Shown piece after piece: positions 1 to 6,958 of a stretch of 15,909 bases of DNA. Where the stretch lies: NCBI GenBank assembly GCA_938015405.1, contig CALLPZ010000346.1, forward strand, positions 1 through 15,909. The letters run 5' to 3'. This DNA is from an uncultured Pseudanabaenaceae cyanobacterium. GTDB lineage: Bacteria; Cyanobacteriota; Cyanobacteriia; PCC-9006; JAAUQQ01. Both the position numbers and the translations under genes were made by a program. Numbering within the stretch: the first letter of the stretch is position 1; each line of letters opens with the position of its first letter. The notes under the pieces are model-generated. The model was not told where the DNA came from. It saw only the letters and a program-made list of their open reading frames with translations, and made no database searches.

Positions 1-58
1 ACCACCGCCGCCAAGCTAGGGCATCATCCACGTAAAAGTGGACATATTCGATTTCCAT
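1..58 (-). CDS. 4-hydroxyphenylpyruvate dioxygenase-like protein, N-terminal fragment (cut by window edge)
   Basis: The ATG is the reverse complement of 56-58, and the frame stays open to the window edge. The 19 visible residues read MEIEYVHFYVDDALAWRRW. This resembles the opening beta strand of the glyoxalase/VOC fold in cyanobacterial HPPD proteins (compare M-E-F/I-D-Y-L/V-H-x-Y-V-D/E-D). HPPD is an Fe(II) enzyme that turns 4-hydroxyphenylpyruvate into homogentisate for tocopherol and plastoquinone-type products. An in-frame stop lies not far upstream of this ATG, so the start is well placed, although no strong Shine-Dalgarno is visible. The assignment rests on 19 residues only; any VOC-fold dioxygenase with the same N-terminus would fit. 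Confidence 0.5.
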   Translation of the reverse strand, partial: MEIEYVHFYVDDALAWRRW

Positions 59-304
59 ATCAAGCAGGGCCCATGCAAAACCAAGCGCCAGTTATCACCG
101 GACACGGTTTCACCTTAGACGCTGCAAATTAGGCCCGGTGGTGGTGCGAAAGAATCGTAAAAGGCGATCGCAAAGCTTTAGATAACATCGCGCTTAATGA
201 CGAAGCGTTATTCATGGCGATAAACCAATTCTCCGATTCCATCAAGAAAACTGAGATGAAGCTATTGCCACATCCCTCACCTCAGAAGTGCTCAACAGTC
301 ATCC
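59..304. other. Intergenic gap, HPPD-like gene to dnaJ-like gene
   Basis: This 246-nt gap carries the upstream region of the HPPD-like gene (minus strand) and the 3' side of the DnaJ-like gene. It contains one HIP1 octamer (164-171) and a small inverted repeat, CGCTT-N6/7-AAGCG, near 190-208 that lacks a T run. The short plus-strand frames here (for example from 1 to 132, and from about 214) are not recognisable proteins. Confidence 0.5.
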
Positions 305-1282
305 CTAAAGCGTCACATCCTGCAAACTACTACGCGGATCCGAGCTGCGCACAGCCTGCAGCTTTTCATAGAGCTCCTTCTCCTCATCACTGAGGTTCTT
401 CGGCGTTGCAATCACAATCTTCACCAGCTGATCGCCGCGTTTGTCGCGCTTGGGCCAGCCCTTGCCTCGCAAACGTAGAGACTGACCAGAACGAATCCCC
501 GCAGGAACATTAACCGTCACCCGACCCTCGGGGGTGGGCACTTCAACCTGAGTCCCCAGAGCCGCCTCATCAGGAGCAATAGGTACCTCACAGACTAAGT
601 TCTCTCCATCCAACTGAAAGAAAGGATGGGATTGCAGAGAAATGATCAAATACAAATCTCCCTGCTGGCCATAGGAACTGGCCATGCCCTTTCCCCGCAG
701 GCGAACCTTACTGCCGTCCTTCACGCCTGCAGGAATATTGACCTCAATCGAACGACCGTTCGCCCGAATAGACTTGCGAGTACCCTTAAAAGCATCCCCC
801 AAACTCAGGGTCAGCTTAGCCTCCTGATCTAGATTGGTCGCTGTTTGTCCTGGCCCAAAACCACCGCCAAAGCCTGCTCCTGCAGGCCCCCTCGCGCCAC
901 CACCATAGCCACCGCCGCCACCGGGTTGGTTAAAGCGACCGAGTAACTCGTTAATAAATTCATCAAAATTGTTGAAGCGGCCAAAGTCAGCGTCATCAAA
1001 GCCACCGCCACCGCCGCCATAGCCACCCCCGAAGCCACCTTGGCCAGCCTGCTTCCAATATTGGCCAAACTGATCGTATTTCTTGCGCTTATCGCTATCA
1101 GAAAGAACTTCGTAGGCTTCGTTGATTTCCTTGAAGCGCGTCTCAGCCACCGCATCGTTGGGGTTGAGATCAGGATGGTACTTACGAGCCAACTTGCGAA
1201 ATGACCGCTTGATCTCATCAGCATCGGCAGAACGATTCACGCCCAACACTGCGTAGTAATCTTTGAAATCAGTCGAAGCCAT
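305..1282 (-). CDS. DnaJ-family co-chaperone without zinc finger (type B / CbpA-like)
   Basis: A 325-residue J-domain protein that would deliver clients to Hsp70/DnaK in the cytoplasm and stimulate its ATPase. Residues 8-73 are a J domain with the essential HPD triad at 36-38. Residues 80-148 form a Gly/Phe-rich linker with long glycine runs. Residues 152-297 match the two beta-sandwich client-binding domains, each ending in the repeated pattern VRLRGKG / LRLRGKG. The CxxCxGxG repeats of type A DnaJ are absent, so this is a type B protein. The ATG is preceded by a GAGGGG Shine-Dalgarno at good spacing. The ORF in another frame across 829-1224 is a shadow created by the Gly-rich codons. Which cyanobacterial dnaJ paralogue this is cannot be decided from sequence alone. 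Confidence 0.93.
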   Translation of the reverse strand: MASTDFKDYYAVLGVNRSADADEIKRSFRKLARKYHPDLNPNDAVAETRFKEINEAYEVLSDSDKRKKYDQFGQYWKQAGQGGFGGGYGGGGGGFDDADFGRFNNFDEFINELLGRFNQPGGGGGYGGGARGPAGAGFGGGFGPGQTATNLDQEAKLTLSLGDAFKGTRKSIRANGRSIEVNIPAGVKDGSKVRLRGKGMASSYGQQGDLYLIISLQSHPFFQLDGENLVCEVPIAPDEAALGTQVEVPTPEGRVTVNVPAGIRSGQSLRLRGKGWPKRDKRGDQLVKIVIATPKNLSDEEKELYEKLQAVRSSDPRSSLQDVTL

Positions 1283-1316
1283 TCACCGCCCCTCATCCAC
1301 TGCGATTTCGAAGGAA

Positions 1317-1366
1317 ACTTGCTCCAGGCAAGTGCCAACCTAAGTCTGCCCACCCATTGTGGCACT
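1317..1366. promoter_or_regulatory. Two overlapping inverted repeats upstream of the dnaJ-like gene
   Basis: ACTTGC (1317-1322) and GCAAGT (1328-1333) pair around a 5-nt loop. AGTGCCA (1331-1337) and TGGCACT (1360-1366) pair across 22 nt and share three bases with the first repeat, so the two structures exclude each other. They lie 35-84 bp upstream of the minus-strand dnaJ-like ATG, in promoter or leader position. They do not match the CIRCE heat-shock operator (TTAGCACTC-N9-GAGTGCTAA). A regulatory role is inference only. Confidence 0.3.
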
Positions 1367-1379
1367 CACAACCGGCTAA

Positions 1380-1532
1380 TCAGGTGCGTTTAACCGTATG
1401 GCCACAGATTCGGTTTTGCACATTAATCACGCTGATTGGCCCGTCAACGATCTGGCTCTGAACACAAAACTGCCGGGCAAGGAAAGATTTTCCACAGCCC
1501 GGCAGTCCTATCAGCAAAATGGCGATCGCCAT
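1380..1532 (-). pseudogene. Short P-loop NTPase ORF, probable 5' remnant of an ATP-binding protein
   Basis: A 50-codon minus-strand ORF. It begins MAIAILLIGLPGCGKSFLAR, with a hydrophobic strand followed by a perfect Walker A motif (GLPGCGKS, residues 9-16), as at the N-terminus of small P-loop kinases and AAA-type proteins. After about residue 25 it no longer looks like such a protein, and it stops at residue 50 with no Walker B. An in-frame TAG sits directly before the ATG, and a HIP1 octamer (1522-1529) overlaps codons 2-4. It lies just downstream of glgC on the same strand. The simplest reading is a truncated or frameshifted gene; a genuine 50-residue protein is less likely. The original family cannot be fixed. 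Confidence 0.5.
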
Positions 1533-1560
1533 GCGCTAAACCCTAAGCATCAAAAAATGC

Positions 1561-2853
1561 CTAGATGATGGTGCCATTCGGAATAACGCCATTTTTCTGA
1601 ACGACAACAATCCCGCTACGGATATAAAAGCCTTCGTCTTCACGCTGAGCTTCTTGGACACGGTCCTTGTTGATGATCTGCACGTTATCGCCAATGCAGG
1701 CATTCTTATCAACAATCGCGCCGCGAATCGTTGTATTTGAACCAATCCCGACGGGAACCTGGCCCTCAGTCCGGCCCTGACGACGGCTCTGGGGAGACTG
1801 ATAATAGTCAGCCCCCATCAGCATTGCATCCTGAATCACACTGCCAGAGCCAACCCGAGAACGCACACCAAGAACAGAGTGGTGAATGCGGCATTCCTTC
1901 AGGATGCAGCCCTCACTCACCATCGACTCAGTCACATTGCAGTCCCACATCTTCGTGGCCGGCAGGAAACGACTACGGGTGTAGATGGGCGCTTTCTCGT
2001 CGTAAAAGCTAAAGGGAGGCGTGGGCTGTTGAGTCAGTGCCAAGTTTGCTTCGTAGAAAGCCTGGATAGTCCCGATATCTTCCCAATACCCATCAAACAG
2101 GTAAGCCTGGAGATTGTACTTATCTGATGCGGAAGGAATGATTTCCTTACCGAAGTCCGTCTGATCAGGGTAGTTCTCCAACAGATCAATCAAGACCTGG
2201 CGTTTAAAGACGTAAATCCCCATGGACGCGATGTAAGGCTTCTTCTTCGCTGACTCAGGATCGAGACCCATGGAAGCAGTATCCACAGCCATGGCTTTAA
2301 GGGCATCCCCCTTAGGCTTCTCACTGAATTCAACAATACGGCCGCTATCATCGACCTTCATCAGGCCAAAATCAGAGGCACGTTGCTCATCAATAGGCAC
2401 AACGGAGAGAGTGACATCCGCACCAGTCTCACGATGGTGGCGAATGAAGTCGCCATAGTCCATGCGATACAGATGGTCACCTGACAGGATGATGAACTCA
2501 TCAACATCCCAGTCCTTCAACAAATCAACGTACTGACGAACAGCATCAGCCGTGCCCTGGAACCAACCACTGTTGTTGGGGGTTTGTTGAGCCGCTAGGA
2601 CCTCAACGAAACCATCTTGGAAACCACCGACATTGTTGTAGGTACGAGAAACATGCCGGTTGAGGGAGGCAGAGTTGAACTGCGTCAACACATAAATCTT
2701 GAAGATATCCGAGTTGATGCAGTTACTCACAGGGATATCAATCAGGCGATACTTCCCAGCCAGCGACACCGCAGGCTTCGCCCTCACCTTCGTCAACGGG
2801 TACAGACGCGTCCCCGCACCACCACCCAAAATGATTCCTAAAACCTTCTGCAC
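1561..2853 (-). CDS. glgC: Glucose-1-phosphate adenylyltransferase (ADP-glucose pyrophosphorylase)
   Basis: Catalyses glucose-1-phosphate + ATP to ADP-glucose + PPi, the regulated step of glycogen synthesis. The 430 residues match the usual length of cyanobacterial AGPases. The nucleotidyltransferase domain shows the GGGAGTRL signature at 10-17, WFQGTADAVRQ at 97-107, SGDHLYRMDY at 124-133, FSEKPKG at 176-182 and YWEDIGTI at 256-263. The C-terminal left-handed beta-helix domain ends with VVVQKNGVIPNGTII, including Lys420, which corresponds to a lysine of the 3-phosphoglycerate activator site in plant and cyanobacterial enzymes. The start is GTG, with AGAGGAG eight bases upstream and N-terminal MQKVLGIILGGG as expected for the family. 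The gene is monocistronic in appearance, with 416 nt of non-coding DNA upstream. Confidence 0.97.
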   Translation of the reverse strand: MQKVLGIILGGGAGTRLYPLTKVRAKPAVSLAGKYRLIDIPVSNCINSDIFKIYVLTQFNSASLNRHVSRTYNNVGGFQDGFVEVLAAQQTPNNSGWFQGTADAVRQYVDLLKDWDVDEFIILSGDHLYRMDYGDFIRHHRETGADVTLSVVPIDEQRASDFGLMKVDDSGRIVEFSEKPKGDALKAMAVDTASMGLDPESAKKKPYIASMGIYVFKRQVLIDLLENYPDQTDFGKEIIPSASDKYNLQAYLFDGYWEDIGTIQAFYEANLALTQQPTPPFSFYDEKAPIYTRSRFLPATKMWDCNVTESMVSEGCILKECRIHHSVLGVRSRVGSGSVIQDAMLMGADYYQSPQSRRQGRTEGQVPVGIGSNTTIRGAIVDKNACIGDNVQIINKDRVQEAQREDEGFYIRSGIVVVQKNGVIPNGTII

Positions 2854-2963
2854 TATTTAGACTCCTCTTCAGACCAACGCAGTTCACAACGATCACTTAG
2901 TCACGGTCCAACGAGCCCTAATGAAAACGCAAAGAGCCTACATCTCGCTCTTGCGCTCCAACG

Positions 2964-2994
2964 GTTAGACGATCCCTCAACTATTACCTGTCAA
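2964..2994 (-). promoter_or_regulatory. Candidate glgC promoter
   Basis: On the minus strand a perfect TTGACA (2989-2994) is followed after 19 nt by TCTAAC (2964-2969). The -35 is ideal, but the spacer is longer than the preferred 17 and the -10 is poor. It lies about 110 bp upstream of the glgC GTG. This is a candidate only. Confidence 0.3.
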
Positions 2995-3108
2995 GAGATA
3001 ACCACCCATAGCATGGTTCATTCCGGATCAACAAACCGTAATCCAGATGACGCAATCACAAGTTTTATAAATTACCTGTGCCGCAATCCCCCATAAGTGT
3101 GCGATTGT

Positions 3109-3134
3109 GCTGACCCCTTGGCAAGGGGATCAGC
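3109..3134. repeat. Hairpin between glgC and murD
   Basis: GCTGA-CCCC, loop TTGGCAA, GGGG-(A)-TCAGC forms a nine-pair stem with one bulged base; the loop could close further, since CCCCTTG and CAAGGGG are exact complements. No T run follows on either strand, so it is not a classical intrinsic terminator. It may end murD transcripts or form part of a glgC leader. Confidence 0.45.
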
Positions 3135-3269
3135 CGTTAAATCACCTGAAAGAATGAAACAAGGCCTTGCTTAGAGGGGTAAAGTCTATGGATTCAATTG
3201 GGATATCGATGGTAAAACCACTCGAAAATCTTCTCAAAGTGCCCAATCAAGCCCAAAGAACTCCGCATC

Positions 3270-4715
3270 TTAAGCACCGCCATGGGCATCACAAAAAGAT
3301 TGGGTCAGCTCGCGAAAATGTTCTCCTCGCAGTTCGAAGTTGCCATATTGATCGAAGCTGGCACAGGCCGGGGACAACAAAACGGCACCGGCCCCTAATT
3401 CTCGAGCCCACTCCGCCGCTCGGGGAAGCCCTTCAACAAGGCTAGGCAGCACTTCCACCGACTCCACACCAGCCTCAATCATGCGCTCGCCAAACTGAGG
3501 TCCAGCATCACCCACCAGCACCACAGCCACAGCCTGGGCTTTGATCCGTTCAATCCAAGCACTGTCATCCCCTTCCTTAGGTGCACCACCAGCAATCAGA
3601 ACGGTTGGCTCAGTCATGGCCGCAAGCCCAACCTCAGCAGCATCGTAATTCGTGGCCTTGCTGTCGTTGATGAAAGTAATATCTTGCCACTGGGCAACTT
3701 GCTCCAGCCGATGGGGAACCCCCGGGAACTCACGAATGGCTTGGGCGATCGCAGCCTTAGGAACACCAGCCAAATGCGCTGCTCCCACTGCCAACAACAA
3801 GTTCTGCTGGTTGTGCAAGCCATGCATTCGCAGACTCGAAGCCTCCAGTAAAGCCTCTCCGGCAACCTTAACCCAGCCATCCTCGAGATAAATGCTCCGC
3901 TCTAAAGGAGCAAGCTCAGCCACAGGCCCTTGAGTACTCGTCCAATAGGCGTCTGGAAACTTTGCCCTGGCCTGATTTCGTAAATAGGGATCGTCACCAT
4001 TGAGAATCTGGGTCTCGGATTGCAGCAACAGTTGTGCCTTAATCGCAGCATAGTTTTCGAGGGTTTTGTGACGGCTAAGGTGGTCCGGCGTTAGCGTCGT
4101 CCAAATGCCAATACGCGGCACAATCCCCGGCCCCGCTTCAATTTGATAGCTACTTAGTTCAGCCAACACCCAAGGCAAAGCATCATCTTCCACTCCAGCT
4201 GGCTCAGACTCATCAGCCCCAGAGCCATAGCAAGCTTGATAGGCCAACTCACAAGCGGCATAACCAATATTGCCGCAGGCCTGAATGGGATAGCCTGCCG
4301 CCTTAAAGATCGCATCTAGCAAGGCCGTGGTGGTCGTCTTACCGTTAGTGCCTGTCACACAAAGCCAAGGTCGCCCCTGAAGTTGCTGCCACGCATAGGC
4401 AAGCTCGCCAGTTACCTGCCACCCCAGTTCACGCGCCTTGACTAAGCCAGGAATATCCCAAGGAACACCAGGGCTAACCACAACGAGGGGCGCAGTAGCA
4501 CCTGCTGAATCAGCATATTCAGCTCGCAAGACTTCAGGGTCAAAGCGATCTGCGAGGCGCACCGTGATACCTGCAGTGGCCAACTCAGTCTTTTGCTGAC
4601 GCAAGGCTTCGGAATCACCACTATCACTAAGAACCACCCGATAGCCCTGGCCCTGCAGCAGTGTCGCTGCTGCTAACCCAGACTTGCCTAAGCCCACCAC
4701 ATACGCCGTTTCCAT
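3270..4715 (-). CDS. murD: UDP-N-acetylmuramoyl-L-alanine--D-glutamate ligase
   Basis: Cytoplasmic Mur ligase that adds D-Glu to UDP-MurNAc-L-Ala using ATP in peptidoglycan precursor synthesis. Counting from the chosen ATG (481 residues), the N-terminal UDP-binding domain carries GLGKSG at 8-13, and the central ATPase domain carries the P-loop VTGTNGKTTT at 121-130 and GNIG at 148-151. The metal/ATP region LTPDHLSRH is at 208-216. Further on are FINDSKATN and the C-terminal-domain signature LSPACASFDQY. The frame extends upstream to a GTG at 4731-4733, adding six residues, but METAYVVGLG fits the family N-terminus and I prefer the ATG. The protein is longer than E. coli MurD (438), partly because of an acidic insert near residues 162-182. 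It is divergent to kaiA across about 270 nt. Confidence 0.95.
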   Translation of the reverse strand: METAYVVGLGKSGLAAATLLQGQGYRVVLSDSGDSEALRQQKTELATAGITVRLADRFDPEVLRAEYADSAGATAPLVVVSPGVPWDIPGLVKARELGWQVTGELAYAWQQLQGRPWLCVTGTNGKTTTTALLDAIFKAAGYPIQACGNIGYAACELAYQACYGSGADESEPAGVEDDALPWVLAELSSYQIEAGPGIVPRIGIWTTLTPDHLSRHKTLENYAAIKAQLLLQSETQILNGDDPYLRNQARAKFPDAYWTSTQGPVAELAPLERSIYLEDGWVKVAGEALLEASSLRMHGLHNQQNLLLAVGAAHLAGVPKAAIAQAIREFPGVPHRLEQVAQWQDITFINDSKATNYDAAEVGLAAMTEPTVLIAGGAPKEGDDSAWIERIKAQAVAVVLVGDAGPQFGERMIEAGVESVEVLPSLVEGLPRAAEWARELGAGAVLLSPACASFDQYGNFELRGEHFRELTQSFCDAHGGA

Positions 4716-4928
4716 TGACCCCAACTCGTACACACAACGGAACTATCCTACAGGAGCCAAGACGCTCGCATCATCAGGATTAACGCCCTCCCAGCCCCGG
4801 CCCAGGGAAGCCTCAACAAACGAAGAAATTCACCCTGCTCATGCGCCGGTTTTCTAGCTCATCCATCAACTCACTCTCGACAGGAGCATACGCTGGGCAA
4901 TCAATCTCCAACAGTGGTCATATCCCAA

Positions 4929-4950
4929 GCGCTGGCAGCGCAGCTATAGT
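4929..4950 (+). promoter_or_regulatory. Candidate kaiA promoter with GCGCT/AGCGC inverted repeat
   Basis: TATAGT (4945-4950) matches a sigma-70 -10 at five of six positions and lies 40 bp upstream of the kaiA GTG. No good -35 sits at the proper distance. Instead, the spacer holds a tight inverted repeat GCGCT-GGC-AGCGC (4929-4941), a plausible protein-binding site. The rest of the murD-kaiA gap shows nothing recognisable. Confidence 0.35.
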
Positions 4951-4989
4951 AGTGAAGCTAGTCTTTCATCCTCAAGTGCCTCTGCTGCT

Positions 4990-5844
4990 GTGCAACCTAA
5001 CGTCTCCATTTTGGCACTGCTAAGTTCTACACAACTCCTGTCACAGCTGCAGGAAGCTCTAGATTCACAGCAATACACGCTTCATCACTCCAAAGATGCT
5101 GACGAGTTTATCCAGATCCTGGGTGATCGCCAGTCAGTGGATTGTTTGCTCATTGATGCAGAAGCAGTCTTACCCCAGCTATTTTCTGCCCTACGTCAGG
5201 AGAATGTCTTGCTACCAGCTGTCATTCTCTCCTCTGACCAATCGGTGCAGCCAGAAAAGCCTGCAGAGCTTTATCATCGTGCGGAGGTAAGCCTCGCACC
5301 CACAGCTCTCTCAGCAGCAGGGGAGCATATCAATTCAGCGATCAAACAATTCCTCCAGCTCTCCCCGAAAGAAACGAGCTTCTCTCTCCAGAGCAACGCA
5401 TCAATAACCAACGCTCCCCCCTCACCCGCAGTCTTACTGGAACAACAACAACGACTAGCCAGCAAACTCAAAGAACGCCTGGGATATCTGGGGGTGTACT
5501 ACAAACGTAATGCCAGCAATTTTTATCGCAACCTCAGCGATCAAGACCAGCGGCAGTTGTTAGAGGAATTAACGTCGAAATATCAGGCTATTCTGCTGGC
5601 CTACTTCGGGGATACGACTGAGCTCAACATCCTCATAGATGAATTTGTAAATTTATCCTTCTTTACAGATATTTCTGTGACCCAGATTGTTGAGATTCAT
5701 ATGAAACTCATCGACGACTATTCGAAGCAGTTAAAGTTAGAGGGTAGGAATGAGGCAGTCCTAATCAATTATCGCCTCACCCTACTCGACATCATTTCTC
5801 ACCTTTGTGAGATGTACCGTCGGTCTATCCCTCGGGAGTCATAA
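4990..5844 (+). CDS. kaiA: Circadian clock protein KaiA
   Basis: KaiA binds the C-terminal tail of KaiC and promotes KaiC autophosphorylation; KaiB-KaiC later sequesters it. At 284 residues this is a full-length two-domain KaiA, the length I recall for the Synechococcus elongatus protein. Residues 1-135 form the weakly conserved pseudo-receiver domain (no phospho-acceptor pattern is evident) and about 136-155 a linker. Residues 156-284 are the four-helix dimerisation and KaiC-binding domain, with hallmark stretches ERLGYLGVYYKR (162-173), VEIHMKLIDD (234-243) and HLCEMYRRSIPRE (271-283). The start is GTG with no clear Shine-Dalgarno, which suggests weak or unusual initiation. It is separated by 366 nt from the first kaiB, so it probably has its own transcript. 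Confidence 0.97.
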   Translation: MQPNVSILALLSSTQLLSQLQEALDSQQYTLHHSKDADEFIQILGDRQSVDCLLIDAEAVLPQLFSALRQENVLLPAVILSSDQSVQPEKPAELYHRAEVSLAPTALSAAGEHINSAIKQFLQLSPKETSFSLQSNASITNAPPSPAVLLEQQQRLASKLKERLGYLGVYYKRNASNFYRNLSDQDQRQLLEELTSKYQAILLAYFGDTTELNILIDEFVNLSFFTDISVTQIVEIHMKLIDDYSKQLKLEGRNEAVLINYRLTLLDIISHLCEMYRRSIPRES

Positions 5845-6210
5845 ATCCGTACTGAATATAACGGCGTTAGGAATGTCGTTCATTTTGGATGCTTAGCTTC
5901 ACGCATTGATGCGGTACTAGCACAATGTGCTCAGTATATGAGCCTAGAAGCTAGTCAATCAAACCTTATAGACCAAGATTGAGCTGGCGCTTTGCATTAG
6001 AGTGAAGCTCACGCTTTTGAATCATTTTGTCGGGCCTTATATTTTTTGGAAGGGAAGCACTACTATGGCTTTCGCAACTGACTGAGTAGCTCTCACACCA
6101 TGTAATTTTCAAAGGCTACTCCAATCCAAAACCCGTTATCTCCCTTAGCCCTTAGCGTGAACGCATTGTGATTTTGCTCAATGCCCTAGCCCTACTCTGG
6201 AGCCTTTGTC
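5845..6210. other. kaiA-kaiB intergenic region, presumed kaiB promoter region
   Basis: This 366-nt gap should hold the kaiB promoter. It contains a perfect palindrome, AGCACA-A-TGTGCT (5919-5931), a TATATT -10-like box (6038-6043) without a convincing -35, and a purine-rich Shine-Dalgarno-like GGAAGGG (6048-6054). The last is followed by a six-codon ORF, MAFATD (6065-6085). No protein gene of normal size is visible, and the RpaA binding site cannot be identified by eye. Confidence 0.45.
5919..5931. promoter_or_regulatory. 13-bp palindrome upstream of kaiB
   Basis: AGCACA-A-TGTGCT is a perfect dyad with a single central base, 280 bp upstream of the first kaiB ATG. It has the form of a dimeric transcription-factor operator. 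No known factor is assigned. Confidence 0.3.
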
Positions 6211-6516
6211 ATGAGCATGGCATCCCTCAAGAAAACTTACGTCCTCAAGCTCTATGTAGCTGGGAAGACTCCCAATTCTTCTCGTGCGTTGTATACATTA
6301 AAGAACATTCTCGAGAATGAGTATCAGGGGGTCTATACGCTCAAAGTTATTGACGTCCTCAAAAATCCTCAGTTGGCTGAAGAAGACAAGATTTTAGCAA
6401 CGCCAACGCTCTCGAAAATTCTGCCTCCTCCGGTACGCCGCATCATCGGAGACCTTTCAGACCGAGACCGGGTATTGGTGGGGTTAGACCTATTGAATAG
6501 TAGCCTCGGGCACTAG
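6211..6516 (+). CDS. kaiB: Circadian clock protein KaiB, first tandem copy
   Basis: KaiB is a thioredoxin-like protein that switches fold, binds the KaiC CI ring and captures KaiA, and competes with SasA. The 101 residues match KaiB throughout: TYVLKLYVAGKTPNSSRAL (9-27), LKVIDVLKNPQLAEEDKILA, PPPVRRIIGDLSDR and VLVGLDLL. The Gly and Asp of GLD (KaiB positions 89 and 91), which affect fold switching, are present. Relative to standard KaiB it has Thr for Ala41 (VYTLKV) and Asn for Tyr94 (LLNSS), and it ends SLGH without the usual acidic tail. It keeps the usual TPNS loop. GGAG at 6199-6202 lies eight bases before the ATG, which favours this start over the ATG two codons later. An 85-nt gap separates it from the second copy. 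Confidence 0.96.
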   Translation: MSMASLKKTYVLKLYVAGKTPNSSRALYTLKNILENEYQGVYTLKVIDVLKNPQLAEEDKILATPTLSKILPPPVRRIIGDLSDRDRVLVGLDLLNSSLGH

Positions 6517-6601
6517 CGAGTCAATGCTCTGTTAGCTGAGCGCTGGTTAGGCCAAATGCTTTTCGCGCCATGTTCAATGCAACCTCTCCAACCTTACAAA
6601 C
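6517..6601. other. Spacer between the two kaiB genes
   Basis: These 85 nt contain no ORF of note, no terminator and no recognisable promoter, so the two kaiB genes are probably co-transcribed. The region just before the second ATG (ACCTTACAAAC) has no Shine-Dalgarno, unlike the first copy. Confidence 0.5.
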
Positions 6602-6913
6602 ATGGCCTATCTAAAAACGACATATATCCTCAAGCTCTACGTTGCAGGTAATGCAGCCGCTTCAACCCGGGCCTTACGCACCTTGCAAAATATTTTGGAC
6701 CACGAATTTCAGGGTGTTTATGCTCTGAAAGTCATTGACGTCCTTAAAAACCCTCAACTTGCGGAAGAAGATAAAATCCTTGCGACTCCAACGTTAGCGA
6801 AGATCCTGCCTCCCCCCGTGCGTAGAATCATTGGTGATTTATCAGATCGCCAGCGCGTCCTAGTCGGCTTAGATCTGCTGTATGAAGACTTACAGCAGAA
6901 TTCAACAATTTAG
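6602..6913 (+). CDS. kaiB: Circadian clock protein KaiB, second tandem copy
   Basis: A 103-residue KaiB paralogue. Over the 93 ungapped aligned positions up to GLDLL it differs from the first copy at 16, or about 83% identity by hand count. It keeps Ala41 (VYALKV), Lys43, Gly89, Asp91 and Tyr94 (LLYEDLQQ), with some acidic character at the C-terminus. In the loop after strand 1 the conserved TPN is replaced by AAA (AGNAAASTRAL, residues 15-25). Codon usage differs strongly from the first copy even where the proteins are identical: 14 of 24 codons differ for residues 42-65. This points to an old duplication under purifying selection, or to acquisition of a homologue. No Shine-Dalgarno precedes the ATG, so translation may be weak or coupled. 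kaiC lies 391 nt downstream. Confidence 0.96.
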   Translation: MAYLKTTYILKLYVAGNAAASTRALRTLQNILDHEFQGVYALKVIDVLKNPQLAEEDKILATPTLAKILPPPVRRIIGDLSDRQRVLVGLDLLYEDLQQNSTI

Positions 6914-6958
6914 TCGTCGTCCCGAATCCCGAACCAGCCAACTTGGCTACATGCGATA

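Larger units (their letters stand above)
2854..3269. other. Intergenic region upstream of glgC / downstream of murD
   Basis: This 416-nt non-coding stretch must hold the glgC promoter and leader. The visible elements are a minus-strand TTGACA (2989-2994) with a weak -10, a hairpin at 3109-3134 and a perfect 10-bp palindrome CAAGGCCTTG at 3160-3169. The plus-strand frame from 3167 runs into murD antisense and does not look like a protein. No T-rich intrinsic terminator for murD is apparent. Confidence 0.5.

Noticed and set aside
829..1224. 131-codon ORF antisense-frame within the dnaJ-like gene
   Set aside because: Same strand, shifted frame, composed of codons shadowing the Gly-rich linker; the DnaJ frame is clearly the coding one.
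1317..1366. CIRCE heat-shock operator upstream of the dnaJ-like gene
   Set aside because: The repeat sequence and the 22-nt spacing do not match TTAGCACTC-N9-GAGTGCTAA.
3167..3445. 92-codon plus-strand ORF running into murD
   Set aside because: Mostly antisense to the conserved MurD C-terminus, with no supporting signal.
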